Positions 48,519 through 58,669 of a stretch of DNA of 64,000 nt are shown in pieces. A program made the translations under genes and the position numbers. The stretch's first letter is position 1, and each line of letters begins with the position of its first letter. The stretch lies in contig CM070585.1 in the NCBI GenBank assembly GCA_036346355.1, positions 9,439,001-9,503,000 on the forward strand, in the 5' to 3' direction. Origin of the DNA: Rhipidocladum racemiflorum (Eukaryota > Streptophyta > Magnoliopsida > Poales > Poaceae). The notes below the pieces were generated by a model. It was given only the letters and a program-made list of their open reading frames with translations. It searched no databases and was not told where the DNA came from.

Positions 48519-49590
48519 TCAGAGAATTGGCGCCGATAATATGTATTTTACTATATCGGTTTTGCATATTATGACGCATTTGGACGCCAGTATATAATGT
48601 CTTAACTTGGTGCAAGCAAAGTACAATGACAGGCATAATTTTTCTACAAAGGGATACCTGGTTTCCGCATTTAGAAGACGTCGGCTTAAGTAATATATTG
48701 CTCGTTCCTTCCTATCGGCTTCTTGTGTTAAAATCGCTCCAATCGAATCACCTTCAGCCGATATATATAGTCTAAAAGGTATACCGTGTTTCGGTGCGGT
48801 CAATACTGGTGGACTCATCAGATAACCCTTTATGTCGTCGAAGGCCTTTTGCTGATCGGCTTCCCACTTAAACTCTTGGTTATCTTTAATTTTCAGCAGT
48901 GGTGTGAAGGCCCGAATACGTCCTGACAAGTTTGAGATAAAACGTCGCAAGTAATTGATTTTCCCAATCAACACCTGCAACTCCTGTTTACTAGTCGGCG
49001 CTTTAGTATCGCCTCTGGCTTTCACTTGGGTTGGGTGTACTTCTATCCCTCCTTCATGCAATCGTAAACCCAAGAAATTGTCCAAATTGATACTCCAAAG
49101 CACATTTGAGAGGGTTCATTTTTAACCCATGTAACCTTGTGCTTTCGAACATTTTCCTCAGATCGGCTAAATGTTGCCGCCTTCTTTGGATTTTACCACT
49201 ACGTCGTCAATGTATATTTCCACAAGATTGCCGATCAAATCATGGAAAATATGGTTCATAGCACGTTGATAAGTAGCTCGGCATTTTTAAACCGAAGGTC
49301 ATAACTTTCCATTCATATAGCCCTAAAGCCCCGGACATCCGAAAGCCGCTTTGTGTATATCGGCTTCGCCATGAATATCTGATTGTATCCTGCGTTCCCG
49401 GCCCAAAAGCTTATGATGTTATTCCCAGACGCAGCATCGATAAGCATATCGGCTATGGGCATTGGGTACTCGTCTTTTGGCGTAGCTTTGTTCAAATCTC
49501 TAAAATCAACACATACCCTAAGTTTGCCGTTTTTCTTCTTCACAGGACGATGTTTGAGACCCACTCAACAGATCGGCAAGGCCGGATAAA
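48519..49590 (-). pseudogene. TE2 reverse transcriptase and RNase H
   Basis: The reverse transcriptase begins near 49,570 with KHRPVKKKNGKLRVCVDFRD and LNKATPKDEYPMP. The catalytic box reads EIYIDDVVV at about 49,220-49,200 (YIDD, intact Asp pair). ORF 49,103-48,519 continues with FLGLRLHEGGIEVHP, the thumb/connection LIGKINYLRRFISN, then RNase H (LYISAEGDSIGAILTQE, AIYYLSRRLLNAETRYP). Frameshifts separate the parts near 49,310 and 49,110. The enzyme would copy element RNA to DNA in the cytoplasmic particle. This copy is inactive as written. Confidence 0.85.
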
Positions 49591-50419
49591 TTTCGCCTCT
49601 AGCAATCGTCCTACTTCTTCCTTTATAGCGTCATACAACGTAGGGTTAAACCGCCTAGGTACTGTTTGAACGGCCGATATCCAGGTTTTATAGGCAAATG
49701 ATGTTCAACTAGTCAGCCGGCTTAAACCTGGCATTTCATAATACTCCCATGCAAAGCAATCCTTATATTCCTTGAGTATTTCACCAACTTTGCTTTATAA
49801 CTGGTTCTAATTTAGCACTTACAAACGTTGGTCTTTTGCTATCCCCTTCCCCAATATCGATCTCTTCAAGCTTAATCGCAGAAGTAAATCCTAACCCCTT
49901 TCTTTCTTCTTCAAAATCATCAACGACTTCTTCAGATTCTTCCCGCCGATAGCTCCTTGCTTTCTCCTCGTAGTTTCGCTTATTGTCTTGCGCTCCATCT
50001 TCTTATCACTTCGTCTGGTCCGATCAAACGTATTGGGTTTAACGCTGATCGGCTTGAATCCTGATTTCTCAACACGATAAAATCGCAATTGTCCAAGGCT
50101 TTTCCTCGATATGCATTCACCTCTTCGTGTGGCCAATTGGTGTCGTGGCTAGCCATGGCGATATGAGCCGATGTGTCGGCCGGGTACGATTTCATCAGTA
50201 TCATCGTTCCATTGCACCAGCTTCTGGTGCATAGTTGATGGTATACAACAGTTAGCATGGATCCAGTCCCGCCTAAGGAGTACGCTGTAATTGCCTTTAG
50301 CTTCAATTACAAAAAACGCAGTCGGCAAAGTTTTATTACCGATCGCCGCTTCGACACCATTACGCCTTTAGCCTCGCTTGGGTCTCCGGTGAAGTCATTT
50401 AGCACCATGTTGGTCTTGA

Positions 50420-50626
50420 TTAAGTCTTCGCTCGGCTTTTCCCACTTTCAAAGTACTTAACGGCATCGATTGACCGTTGCCCGCCATCGACCAACATACG
50501 GGATATTGGTCGGCCATTAATAAATCCCTTTAGATACAATGGTTTCAAATGCCGATGCATGTCTTGTGGTTTTTCAAACACAAATGCCTGGTGCTCCGAG
50601 GCACAATCGGGCGAACACTTCTTCAC
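50420..50626 (-). pseudogene. TE2 aspartic protease region
   Basis: A short open stretch with HLKPLYLKGFINGRPISRMLVDGG. The hydrophobic-hydrophobic-V-D-G-G box is in the place of the retroelement aspartic protease active site (usually D-S/T/G-G). The frame is lost just after it. The region 49,600-50,400 toward RT is open only in pieces. Confidence 0.6.
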
Positions 50627-51216
50627 CGATTCTTCGGTTCAACTCGGCAGTAAAGTGAATACCATGTTTATATCCATTGGTGGCGTATCATCTCGGATAA
50701 TCGGAGAACTGGATTGAACCGATTGATCTGAATCACTATCGGTCTGTTCCTTCTTTCTCCACTTCTTTTTCAAAATAGGTAACGGTCTTAACTTATTAAA
50801 CGTACGATCCTCTCACTCTCCTTTTCGGCTTCCCTTTCTTCTTGTGTTTTTAATCGCTGAAGCCTTCGCTATGACTTGCCGAGACCCGACGGGCACCATC
50901 TAGGCCTGGTTCTATCGGCTTTCTTATCTTTCCACTAAATTGCCTATTTCACGCCGATTCCATCCTTCTTGCGTTAGCCGATAACTCCCGACTTTGGGAG
51001 GATTCGCTTTGTTCGATGTTGACAACCTTTCATAGATCGGCCTTCGCTTCCTTACTTCCGACGATCGCGATTTGGCCTGGACAACCTGTCTTTTACAGAT
51101 TGGTTTGGCCGACATGTAGACGAAAGTGTTGCATAGGACAAGATACAATCTGTTGGTAAGGTCATCCTCTTTCCCAAAGAAATCGCCAAAAAGACATTGC
51201 CGATGTTTCTCTTCCT

Positions 51217-53422
51217 TCAGAATCGGCCGATGTGGCACATCCGCCGCCAACGTTCGTCCCTCCTTTGTCCTGATCGATGAAAACCCTGGTGGTGTGGAGG
51301 GTTATACCTTTGACTTATCCTTTCATATTTCCCCAGGAGTTGCGAGAAAGTCGGCTTTGGTTTGAAATCGGCTCTTCTTGGAGCCTTCTCAGCTCGATAC
51401 CATTTACCGACCTCTAAGTCCCCTCTTGGTTTCACCGTTCTTGAGTTTTGTCCATTTTTATCGGCTTCTATTTGTATAGAACCGACAGTGATCTGCACTA
51501 TCTCGTCTCGTGATACAATTCCCTTAGTCGGCTTATCCTCTTCCGCAGGCCTCTTTTCTTTCCGTGAACATTGAACCATGTTGACCTGAAAAGGGCCCAT
51601 ATCTATCTGCATAGCCGACTCTTCTGCAAACTTTAACCTGCCATCGGCGATGGCCGATTGGATCTGTTGTCGAAAAATATTGCAATCGTTAGTGTTATGA
51701 GAGAACGAATGATGCCATTTGCAATACCTTCGTTTTTTAATTTCTTCGGCCGATGGTATGATATGCCCTTCTGGTAACCTTATGAGTTTTTCTTGTAGTA
51801 ATAAATCAAATATTTTGTCGCATTTTGAAACATCATATGAATACTTGACTTCCGCTTTATTCTTTGTCGGCCTAAGCAGAGAGCAGACGAGTGGTTTTTT
51901 GGAACCTTTGGCCCACTCGGCTATGTTTACTTCTGCTTCGTCGTCAGAGGTGTCGCCCGAATCGTAATCTACCATGTTTACTTTGGCCTTTTCATTGCCG
52001 TTTGTCCTAAACCTATCTTTAAACCCTTTGCTCTCTGCATATCGGCTTTCATGTGTCGATACGCGATGGAGTAGGTGGCCTAAGTCGGGGAACTCCTGGC
52101 CTGACAACTTCTCTTTTAATGGAGGGATTAACCCTTGGAATGCTAGGTCGGCCAATTGATCGTCGGGCAATGTTACACTGTAGCACCTATTCCGCACGCC
52201 CCGAAATCTCTTGATATAATCAGAGACCGATTCGCCGCATTTCTTGACTGAACTAAGATCGTAAATCCCGAGCTCCATAGTTCCCAAAAGAAGTACTCAT
52301 GGAATCGGCTTTCTAAATCATTCCATATATGAACTGAATTAGGTGGTAGATTCGTGAACCAAGTGAATGCAAAGGCGATAACGACAAAGGAAACAACCTA
52401 ATTTTTAACCCATCGGATCGCGCCGCCTCCCCACACCGAGCCATGAACCGTCCGATATGCTCAATCGTGGTAATAGAATCATCCTCGAGAATTTAGCAAA
52501 GTCTGGTATCCTAAAGTTGTGGGGTACGGCATTCGGTCTATGTAATCGGGTACGGCTTCCTCGTGGCCGATCACTCTCCCTCCGGGTTGTAGACCGAATC
52601 GTTCTCTTAAAACATTGGCAATTTGTTCTGCCCAATTAACATTGTCGGCTTGTGGTGCAGCCGACATGGCCAATTCTCATTGTTTATGCGCTGCCCCGAG
52701 TGCACACTGGTCTTTGTCCAACTCGCACCTCAGGAGGTCTTGGTGCTGCGTCATAATTGTGATTAAAACCTAATGCATCGGGTATGGGCGCGGAAGGTTC
52801 GATGTATGGCACCACCCTATATGGTGCTTGTTTCATGGTTGTGGCCCTCGTGACTGTGGAACCTGTCCAATTTCAATCGGCTGATAAGCCGATAACCCGA
52901 TGTTGGAGGGCGCACTTGATTGATTTGATGCGCCTATCTTGGCTCCATCCGTGTGCCCATGGAAGTGTGTGAACCCATCTTTCTGCATGCTTGGTTTCAA
53001 AACAGTAGGTTGAGCCGGCATCATGATAGGCGCTTGAGCCGACATGTTTACTGTGTTGGTGTTGGGTGCTATGGAATATACTGGGTACGTAGGGATGGTT
53101 TGTGGTGGGTCTAGCAGGCTTCCAGACGCAGCTAATTCTTGCGCAATTGTTTTCACACTATTTTCTATCATCGGCTTTAAAGTAGATACTAGAGCCGATG
53201 ATTGGTTAATCAATGCGTGATGAACAGATTGCTCGATCATACTTGATAAATCAGCTTGAGCGGGTACCGACTCAGATGTTGACTCTCCGATAGGATTGAT
53301 GCTTGGGAGTGCAATCTTCGAGTAACGCCACGGCGTGTTTTCCGAAGCATCGTAGCATCATTTCCTCTAGAGCTGCCTTCGATCTTCGATTTCTTTTCGT
53401 TGCTCAGGGTTAAATCGGCCAT
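51217..53422 (-). pseudogene. TE2 gag
   Basis: Gag lies in several frames. 53,240-52,833 is a Pro/Gln/Met-rich N-terminal part (MIEQSVHHALINQSSALVST). 52,673-52,400 holds QIANVLRERFGLQPGG. The largest piece, 52,287-51,217 (356 aa), has the retrotransposon gag core (ELGIYDLSSVKKCGESVSDY, IKRFRGVRNRCYSV) and the unusual CxxH knuckle-like YCKWHHSFSHNTNDC typical of Tat-lineage gag, followed by a Lys/Glu-rich region. Gag assembles the particle. The frame shifts lie near 52,300, 52,400 and 52,800. Confidence 0.8.
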
Positions 53423-53494
53423 CCGAGGCGCGATTATGGCATCGGTGTTGATGTCGGCGGATCGCGGGCTTGTCGGTTGACGACATTCTTTTGG

Positions 53495-53517
53495 GTCCCA
53501 CCGGCGCAGTTAAAATA
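53495..53517 (-). other. Primer-binding site region of TE2
   Basis: Leaving the 5' LTR on the coding strand, the sequence reads TATTTTAACTGCGCCGGTGG. This resembles a TGGCGCC-type primer site with one G missing after CTG. The primer tRNA cannot be assigned safely. Confidence 0.5.
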
Positions 53518-54131
53518 TGTTCGCGCCAAAAACGTGAAGGGGTTTTAGGCCTCGAACACACAAGACAAACACCGGTTTGCAGAGCGTGCGGTCGATTTGA
53601 CTGAAATCGACAAGGTAGAATTTGTAATTTGACCGGCCGATAAACAAGGATCTATCGGCTTTTCGCTAGTCGGCAAGAACCGATTAGGAGATAACTAGAT
53701 CAACCGGTTACGCTTGATCCGGATACAAGGTAAAAATCGGCTTCGGGAAGGCGATGCGCAACAAAACGAAGCAAATCAAACCTGGGTGAAATCGGCTAAA
53801 ATCAACAATCGGCGATGCGCAACTATGTTGATTCCGTCGACTTACAAAGAGATCTATGAGGCTAAAACAATGTAAAAGAAAAGCTTGTAAAAAGTAGGTG
53901 TGTTGTTGGATTTGATTGTGTCCCCGTTGTGCTTGACGCCCTCCTCCTTTTATAACACGCCTGACCGATCCGAGTTGTGTATGGATACGGTGCTTTTATC
54001 CGTATCGGCCTTTTATCTGATTTCCTTCCCTTTTAGAAACGGTTTCCTTCTCTGATTTGTTTACCGATTTCTTTTCCACATCTCCTCTGTCTTAGACCGA
54101 TTCCAACACGCATCGAATTTTGGTGCAAACA
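53518..54131 (-). repeat. 5' LTR of TE2
   Basis: 614 bp, TG...CA, partner of 42,716-43,325, and followed on the plus strand by the target duplication CCTAG. Confidence 0.92.
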
Positions 54132-54136
54132 CCTAG

Positions 54137-54516
54137 TTAAGAGGGGAATTTGCACCTGCGATGCATTTCATCAAATAAGATGTGGGCAACAGCGATGACA
54201 ACGCATGCACAAGCGGCGGGCTCAAGCATGCAGCGAGCCAAGAATATATAGCCTCGCATGCAAGCAGTAATGGCCTCACACGTCCAAGTGGAATGTGGCG
54301 GCAACTCGAGCAACATGATGTAGGGCACAACAAGCAGAAGCAGCGCTAGCGCGAAGGCGGTGACATGAGGATTGGAGGAGAGCGCGAGGACTGCTTGAGG
54401 TCAATCAGGGCCGGTGTGACTATGTAGCCCACCACGTGTCTCATTAGTGTGTATTGAGCAGTAAATATGCAGAGGTGTCTTCTCCGCTCAAGACCATACA
54501 AGCTCTGTCCAATTAG
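54137..54516 (-). other. Unclassified ORF remnants after a retrotransposon leader
   Basis: On the minus strand, downstream of a primer site and leader, ATG at 54,537 opens MASTRPQLIGQSLYGLERRR (63 aa). A hydrophobic stretch in another frame follows (MPYIMLLELPPHSTW, then VVIAVAHILFDEMH, 63 aa), with helix-like membrane character. It sits where gag should be but looks unlike gag. It could be a captured gene fragment or filler of a non-autonomous element. The family is not recognised. Confidence 0.4.
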
Positions 54517-54812
54517 TTGTGGTCTTGTGGATGCCATCTACATTCATTTTAAGGGGATATTAGAAGCTTAAATGAGAATATGGGTAAGAAGAAAGGATTC
54601 TATTGAAGGGAAAGAATAGTGTTAGTTTATATTTTACGTGTGTCTTTTAATGGAGTTTAATTCCCTTAGTTCCTATATTAACGGCATTCTATCTATATAT
54701 ATGCTAAAATCAGTATGGCTCTGATACCAACGCAATCGAGACCCTCCCTTTTAGCATAGAATACCAAGGTCTCATGTGCATACCATACTAGTCACATGAT
54801 CATTGGCTAGTA
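54517..54812 (-). repeat. Inverted repeat arm L: LTR end, primer site, leader
   Basis: Read on the minus strand: LTR 3' end (TGATCATGTGACTAGTATGG, then GGGAGGGTCTCGATTG), primer site TTGGTATCAGAGCC at 54,729-54,742, then a leader ending in ATGGCATCCACAAGACCACAA. It pairs with arm R over about 295 bp at about 97% identity. Confidence 0.85.
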
Positions 54813-54870
54813 CGCATATTTATAATATTGTCATCACAAATACATTAATGCCATTAATGCTAAATTTTTT

Positions 54871-54909
54871 GTGGACCGGATCTAGCTTGTTACCCCTTAC
54901 CACTTCCCT
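54871..54909 (+). repeat. 39-bp direct repeat, copy 1
   Basis: GTGGACCGGATCTAGCTTG..CCACTTCCC in the spacer between the inverted arms. It recurs at 55,380-55,418, with partly similar bases before it as well. Confidence 0.9.
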
Positions 54910-54910
54910 A

Positions 54911-55204
54911 TACTAGCCACTGATCATGTGACTAGTATGGTATGCACATCAGACCTTGGTATTCTATGCTAAAAGGGAGGGTCTCGATTGTGTTGGTATC
55001 AGAGCCGTACTAATTTTAGCATATATAGATAGAATGCCGTTAATATAGGAACTAAGGGAATTAAACTCTATTAAAAGACACACGTAAAATATAAACTAAC
55101 ACTATTCTTTCCTTTCAATAGAATCCTTTCTTCTTACCCATATTCTCATTTAAGCTTCTAATATCCCCTTAAAATGAATGTAGATGGCATCCACAAGACC
55201 ACAA
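54911..55204 (+). repeat. Inverted repeat arm R: LTR end, primer site, leader
   Basis: It is the same LTR end, primer site (TTGGTATCAGAGCC, 55,001-55,014) and leader as arm L, in the opposite direction. It stops exactly after ATGGCATCCACAAGACCACAA, where unrelated AT-rich DNA begins. The two arms point away from each other around a 98-bp spacer. Confidence 0.85.
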
Positions 55205-55700
55205 TTTTTTAAAAAATGGCTAAACTGCCCTACATCCTTTCTTCCTCCCTCAACGGCTCAATCCATGTCTTTCCCCTCTCCTGTATCATTTCTTGTGTCT
55301 TGCCCATCAATCCATCACCATGCGCCATCACCTCCCCCTTCTTTTGTCCTCATGCTCGCCGGCCTGACCAAAATTTGTTGTGGACCGGATCTAGCTTGTT
55401 ACCCCTTACCACTTCCCCAACAAAGAATAATTAAAAAAATGGTGTTATCTATTGATCAAGTGACTAAAATTATGCTAAATTGTCACTTTTTTCAACATCT
55501 GGATGAAAGATCTAACCACTCTAAGCCGCATGCATGTCAAAAATCACAATGCGCGAACCTCTAGTTTTTTTTTCCATCAAGTGATCAATACCACAAAGCA
55601 ACACACAAACAGCTGTGGATATAGTAGTACTAATGCCAGTGATAGTAACATGTGGTACCCAACAACTAAAACCCTCGCTGGCAAAGTGGCAAGTGTAGTT
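55205..55700. other. Intergenic DNA with direct repeat copy 2
   Basis: Contains the second 39-bp copy (55,380-55,418) that brackets arm R. A plus-strand ORF from 55,184 starts with the MASTRPQ leader codons but runs into this unrelated DNA, so it is not a gene. Nothing else is recognised. Confidence 0.55.
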
Positions 55701-55709
55701 CCTTAAGAA

Positions 55710-56010
55710 GACTTTTTTTAAAAAAATAATATATTTTTTAAATAATTTTACAAGAATAATAAGCCAAAAAGAAAATTAAAAAAATACATAAATGGTGACA
55801 GAGATTGTTTTGTCACGGATTGAAATTTGCTGACGGATTATTTTATCGTGGATTCATTTAGTCGACAAGATTAAGGTCTATGTCGCCATTTGAATTGGAG
55901 GCAATCCGTGTTACTATTTCAAATAGCGACAGAGATATATTTTTGTAATTTTTTTCAGCGTATTATTTTTGTAAAATTATTTAAAAATATATATATTTTA
56001 AAAAAAATCT
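55710..56010. mobile_element. MULE-type MITE, 301 bp
   Basis: Long AT-rich inverted repeats (about 95 bp) run from GACTTTTTTTAAAAAAAT and, reversed, from AGATTTTTTTTAAAAT, and meet again at GACAGAG/CTCTGTC inside. The 9-bp CCTTAAGAA flanks both sides (55,701-55,709 and 56,011-56,019). The core contains GACGGATTATTTTATCGTGG-type sequence without coding capacity. Confidence 0.75.
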
Positions 56011-56019
56011 CCTTAAGAA

Positions 56020-56512
56020 TGTGCAATAGGGAAATGAAGTACAGATAGCTATTTCTCATCATACCAAACAACATAACTAAAAGATAAAACTGAATACATA
56101 CATATATTATAGGTTTGTAAAAAAGAAATTATTGATCCAAAATTTCAGATTCAACATCTTTCTTTCTATCTTAATAATTGATAAATTAATCTAGCTACCA
56201 CTACTCCATCAAAAAACTGTCTGCCTACTTCAAACTCAAACAACTATTTGCCCTACATATAGGTACATAACTATATATCATGTTTTTTCTCTTTGAAAAA
56301 AAGCACGGAATATTTTCCTGTAAACACCTTATACAAAATACTTGATTAATTTTTTTGCCAATATTCTTTCTCATATATATTCCATCCTAGGATCAAGTTA
56401 GCACTTCCTATAGTATTGAAGAAAGAAATCAAATGATGATAAATGTTTTTTTAATGCGTATGACAAAATCATAAACTTAAACTTGTAGGTTTTGAATTAT
56501 CTAGACAATAAA
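56020..56512. other. AT-rich intergenic DNA
   Basis: No gene or repeat was recognised. Near 56,487 the block GTTTTGAATTATCTAGAC matches a block at about 37,184 in the 3' flank of WRC gene 1, which marks the extent of the shared flank of the two paralogues. Confidence 0.5.
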
Positions 56513-56517
56513 CAAAC

Positions 56518-56660
56518 GAGCAGTGCTTCTATGCTTTCCCTCCTAGTACAAGTTGCACAAATCTTGAAGCAAGCGAAGGGGTAAGTAATCACCATCTACC
56601 CTTCATTTATGCTTTAATAGTTGTGCAATTTTTAAAAAGAAGAGCATAGAAGCACCTCTC
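56518..56660. repeat. 143-bp hairpin, copy 2
   Basis: The same inverted-repeat unit as 4982-5128, in the opposite orientation. The arms start GAGCAGTGCTTCTATGCT and, reversed, GAGAGGTGCTTCTATGCT. A short direct repeat CAAAC lies on each side (56,513-56,517 and 56,661-56,665). It lies about 290 bp past the stop codon of WRC gene 2. The matching flank of WRC gene 1 near 37,190 lacks it, so it behaves like an insertion. Confidence 0.75.
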
Positions 56661-56951
56661 CAAACAATAATCAACATTATCACTGACACTGACTGATATA
56701 AGTCGCGAACAAGATAAAAAATAACCATGCAAATCAAAACATTATTATATAGGGACAGTTCAAAAGTGCAAGCAAATGTCTGCAACTTGCGTTAGGAGTG
56801 CAACACCAAAGCAAATTCTCGCATGCTCAAGTTCACAGCAAATAGATGGTAAAAACAAAATACCGGAGCTCTCCACAGCTGAACAGAAAGATCAATGTCA
56901 CGTTTCGAAATAGCACATAAAATTTAAGCCGTTTTGTGCTTGCCATGCATC

Positions 56952-58424
56952 TCACTGTCGCTGCTGCCCACTACCAACGACAATGTTGGTCACGATGCAT
57001 GGATCTTCCAGCCACTCGTGCACTGGGGCGAGACCGTCTTTATCTGGCAGAAGCCTCATCGGCCGCGCGCCTGCCTTCCTGCGCTTCACACCTGTCTTCC
57101 GGCCTGCCGTCGCCGACGTCGATGCGCCTGCGTCTGCCATGTTGGGCTCGGCGCGGACTTGCAGCTTCTTCGCCCGCGACTTTTTCCAGCTGTTGCGGCG
57201 ATTGATATAATGTGGCAAGCACAGGGCGTAGCCGGGGTACGCCTGATTGCGGCATTGCCACCCTTTTCCGTGGCCGTTGTTCCGGCTGCACCGCCTCCCC
57301 GTTGTTGGTACCGGCGGGCCACCTTTCTCCTTCGCGGATGTGGCGGCGGCGCTAGCTTGCATCAGCTTCTTCTCCGCCTTGGCCTTATTCAGGATGCGGC
57401 GGCTGATGACATGCTTCAGGCACATGGAGTAGCCAGGGTACGCCTCTTTGGGGCATTGCCACCCCCATGCGGGGCCGCTCTTCTTGCCGCACCGGCACCC
57501 CTTGGTCTGCAGCGGCGGGGCACATTTCTCTTTCAGGGACGAAGCCATAGCGATCTCATCCGCGGATTCACTGCCGTTGTGATCACCGGCGAGGCTAGTT
57601 CCACTGCCTCTCCTCTTCTTCCCCGACACTGCCTCTAGCGTTTCATCAGCACTGGCGGATCGAAGCACAACCGATTATAGAAAAAACCAACTATATGGTA
57701 TGTACAGGAACTGTATCAAAAGAATTAAACATGCACGCATATGATCAAACACGTTTGATTATGTGCAGGTAAGATCAGGCATGTGTGTCAGTTGCGGACG
57801 CGGACAGGAGAACATAGCGACAGATAGATCGATCAACTGAAGCGTTTCCTTCTTATCATCCTCATCTAATATAAAACTTATAACGATATATGCGCTCGCA
57901 AAAGTGAAAGGCTATAGGGGTTATCATGTCATGCGCACCTCTTCTCTTCCAAACTACTGTAGCCATCGACTAGTGGGGTGATCTTGCCAGGGTGCACCAT
58001 CACAGTCGCGCCCATGGTTTCCATCTCCACATCCATGTTCGCCTGTAAGGACTGAGAGCCCACGTTACAGCAGTTCAGCAACACAAACCCCGAATTAACA
58101 GGATCAAGAAACGGTGGATCTGGGAATTTTTGCACTGCTGGCCGAAACAAGAAGAGAGGCTTTTAAGGGACCGATGTGTACCTGTACATGGGAAGAATCG
58201 GGAGACAGCAGAATATTAGAAGTCTCGGGAGATTCGTCTGGAAGGGGATCGTAGGGTTCCTTGTTCAGATCAAAGTCCCGGACGGTCTCTGTCCTTCCTT
58301 CGGGATTGGTAGCTCCGCTCATCAGAAGCTGCAGCGGCGATGTTGCGTCTTCCAAAAGCTGTGTACGAGCGGGTGGATCTTGCTGGGTGGACGGGAAGCA
58401 CGACGGCGCAAGGGAGGAAGGCAT
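56952..58424 (-). CDS. Double-WRC-domain protein, gene 2 (three exons)
   Basis: This is a likely nuclear regulatory protein of the plant-only WRC family. Minus-strand coding exons are 58,424-58,182, 58,042-57,939 and 57,651-56,952. Junctions are GT..AG with phases 0 and 2, giving 1,047 bp and 348 aa. The start MPSSLAPS was chosen because it aligns with gene 1. Exon 1 has VRDFDLNKEPYDPLP, a DLN-type EAR-like motif that usually recruits corepressors. Exon 3 has two WRC-type zinc domains: CGKKSGPAWGWQC..GYSMCLKH and CSRNNGHGKGWQC..GYALCLPH. Both are C-x11-C-x10-C-x2-H, with WQC instead of WRC. KKRRGSG and VKRRKAG are likely nuclear signals. No QLQ domain. The upstream frame stays open to 58,667, so a longer N-terminus is possible. 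Confidence 0.78.
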
Positions 58425-58669
58425 CCTGATTCTCGTAGCGTGAAGGCTGAAGAGACGCGAGGCGAGTAGGCGACAGAGAGAGGGGGCGGGGCGAGGCGAG
58501 GCGTGGGAGGGAGGGGGGAATGAGGTAGGGAGGGAGTAAAAGCGTGCTGCAAGGTACAGCCTATCGCAAATTAGAGAGTTTGGTAGGGTTTTGCTTGTAT
58601 TTTTTTTGTCGTTGTTGTATTTCGAATCATGACTTTTAGAGTTCAATTTTTTGGATATATGTATCATTT

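Larger units (their letters stand above)
42716..54131 (-). mobile_element. Complete Tat-lineage Gypsy element TE2 (11,416 bp)
   Basis: Two LTRs in the same orientation (42,716-43,325 and 53,518-54,131) bound the element. Both read TGTTCGCGCC...GGTGCAAACA on the plus strand. The target duplication CCTAG lies at 42,711-42,715 and 54,132-54,136. Coding order on the minus strand is gag, protease, RT, RNase H, integrase. An extra ORF region lies on the opposite strand between integrase and the 3' LTR. This layout is that of the Tat lineage of Ty3/Gypsy. All reading frames contain shifts. The hexamer TCGGCT/AGCCGA is strikingly common throughout. Confidence 0.92.

Noticed and set aside
55184..55564. 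126-codon ORF starting MASTRPQ
   Set aside because: It starts in the retrotransposon leader and runs into unrelated DNA after seven codons.
56934..57638. 234-codon plus-strand ORF over WRC gene 2
   Set aside because: Reverse-complement shadow of the double-WRC exon. The Cys/His pattern is only on the minus strand.
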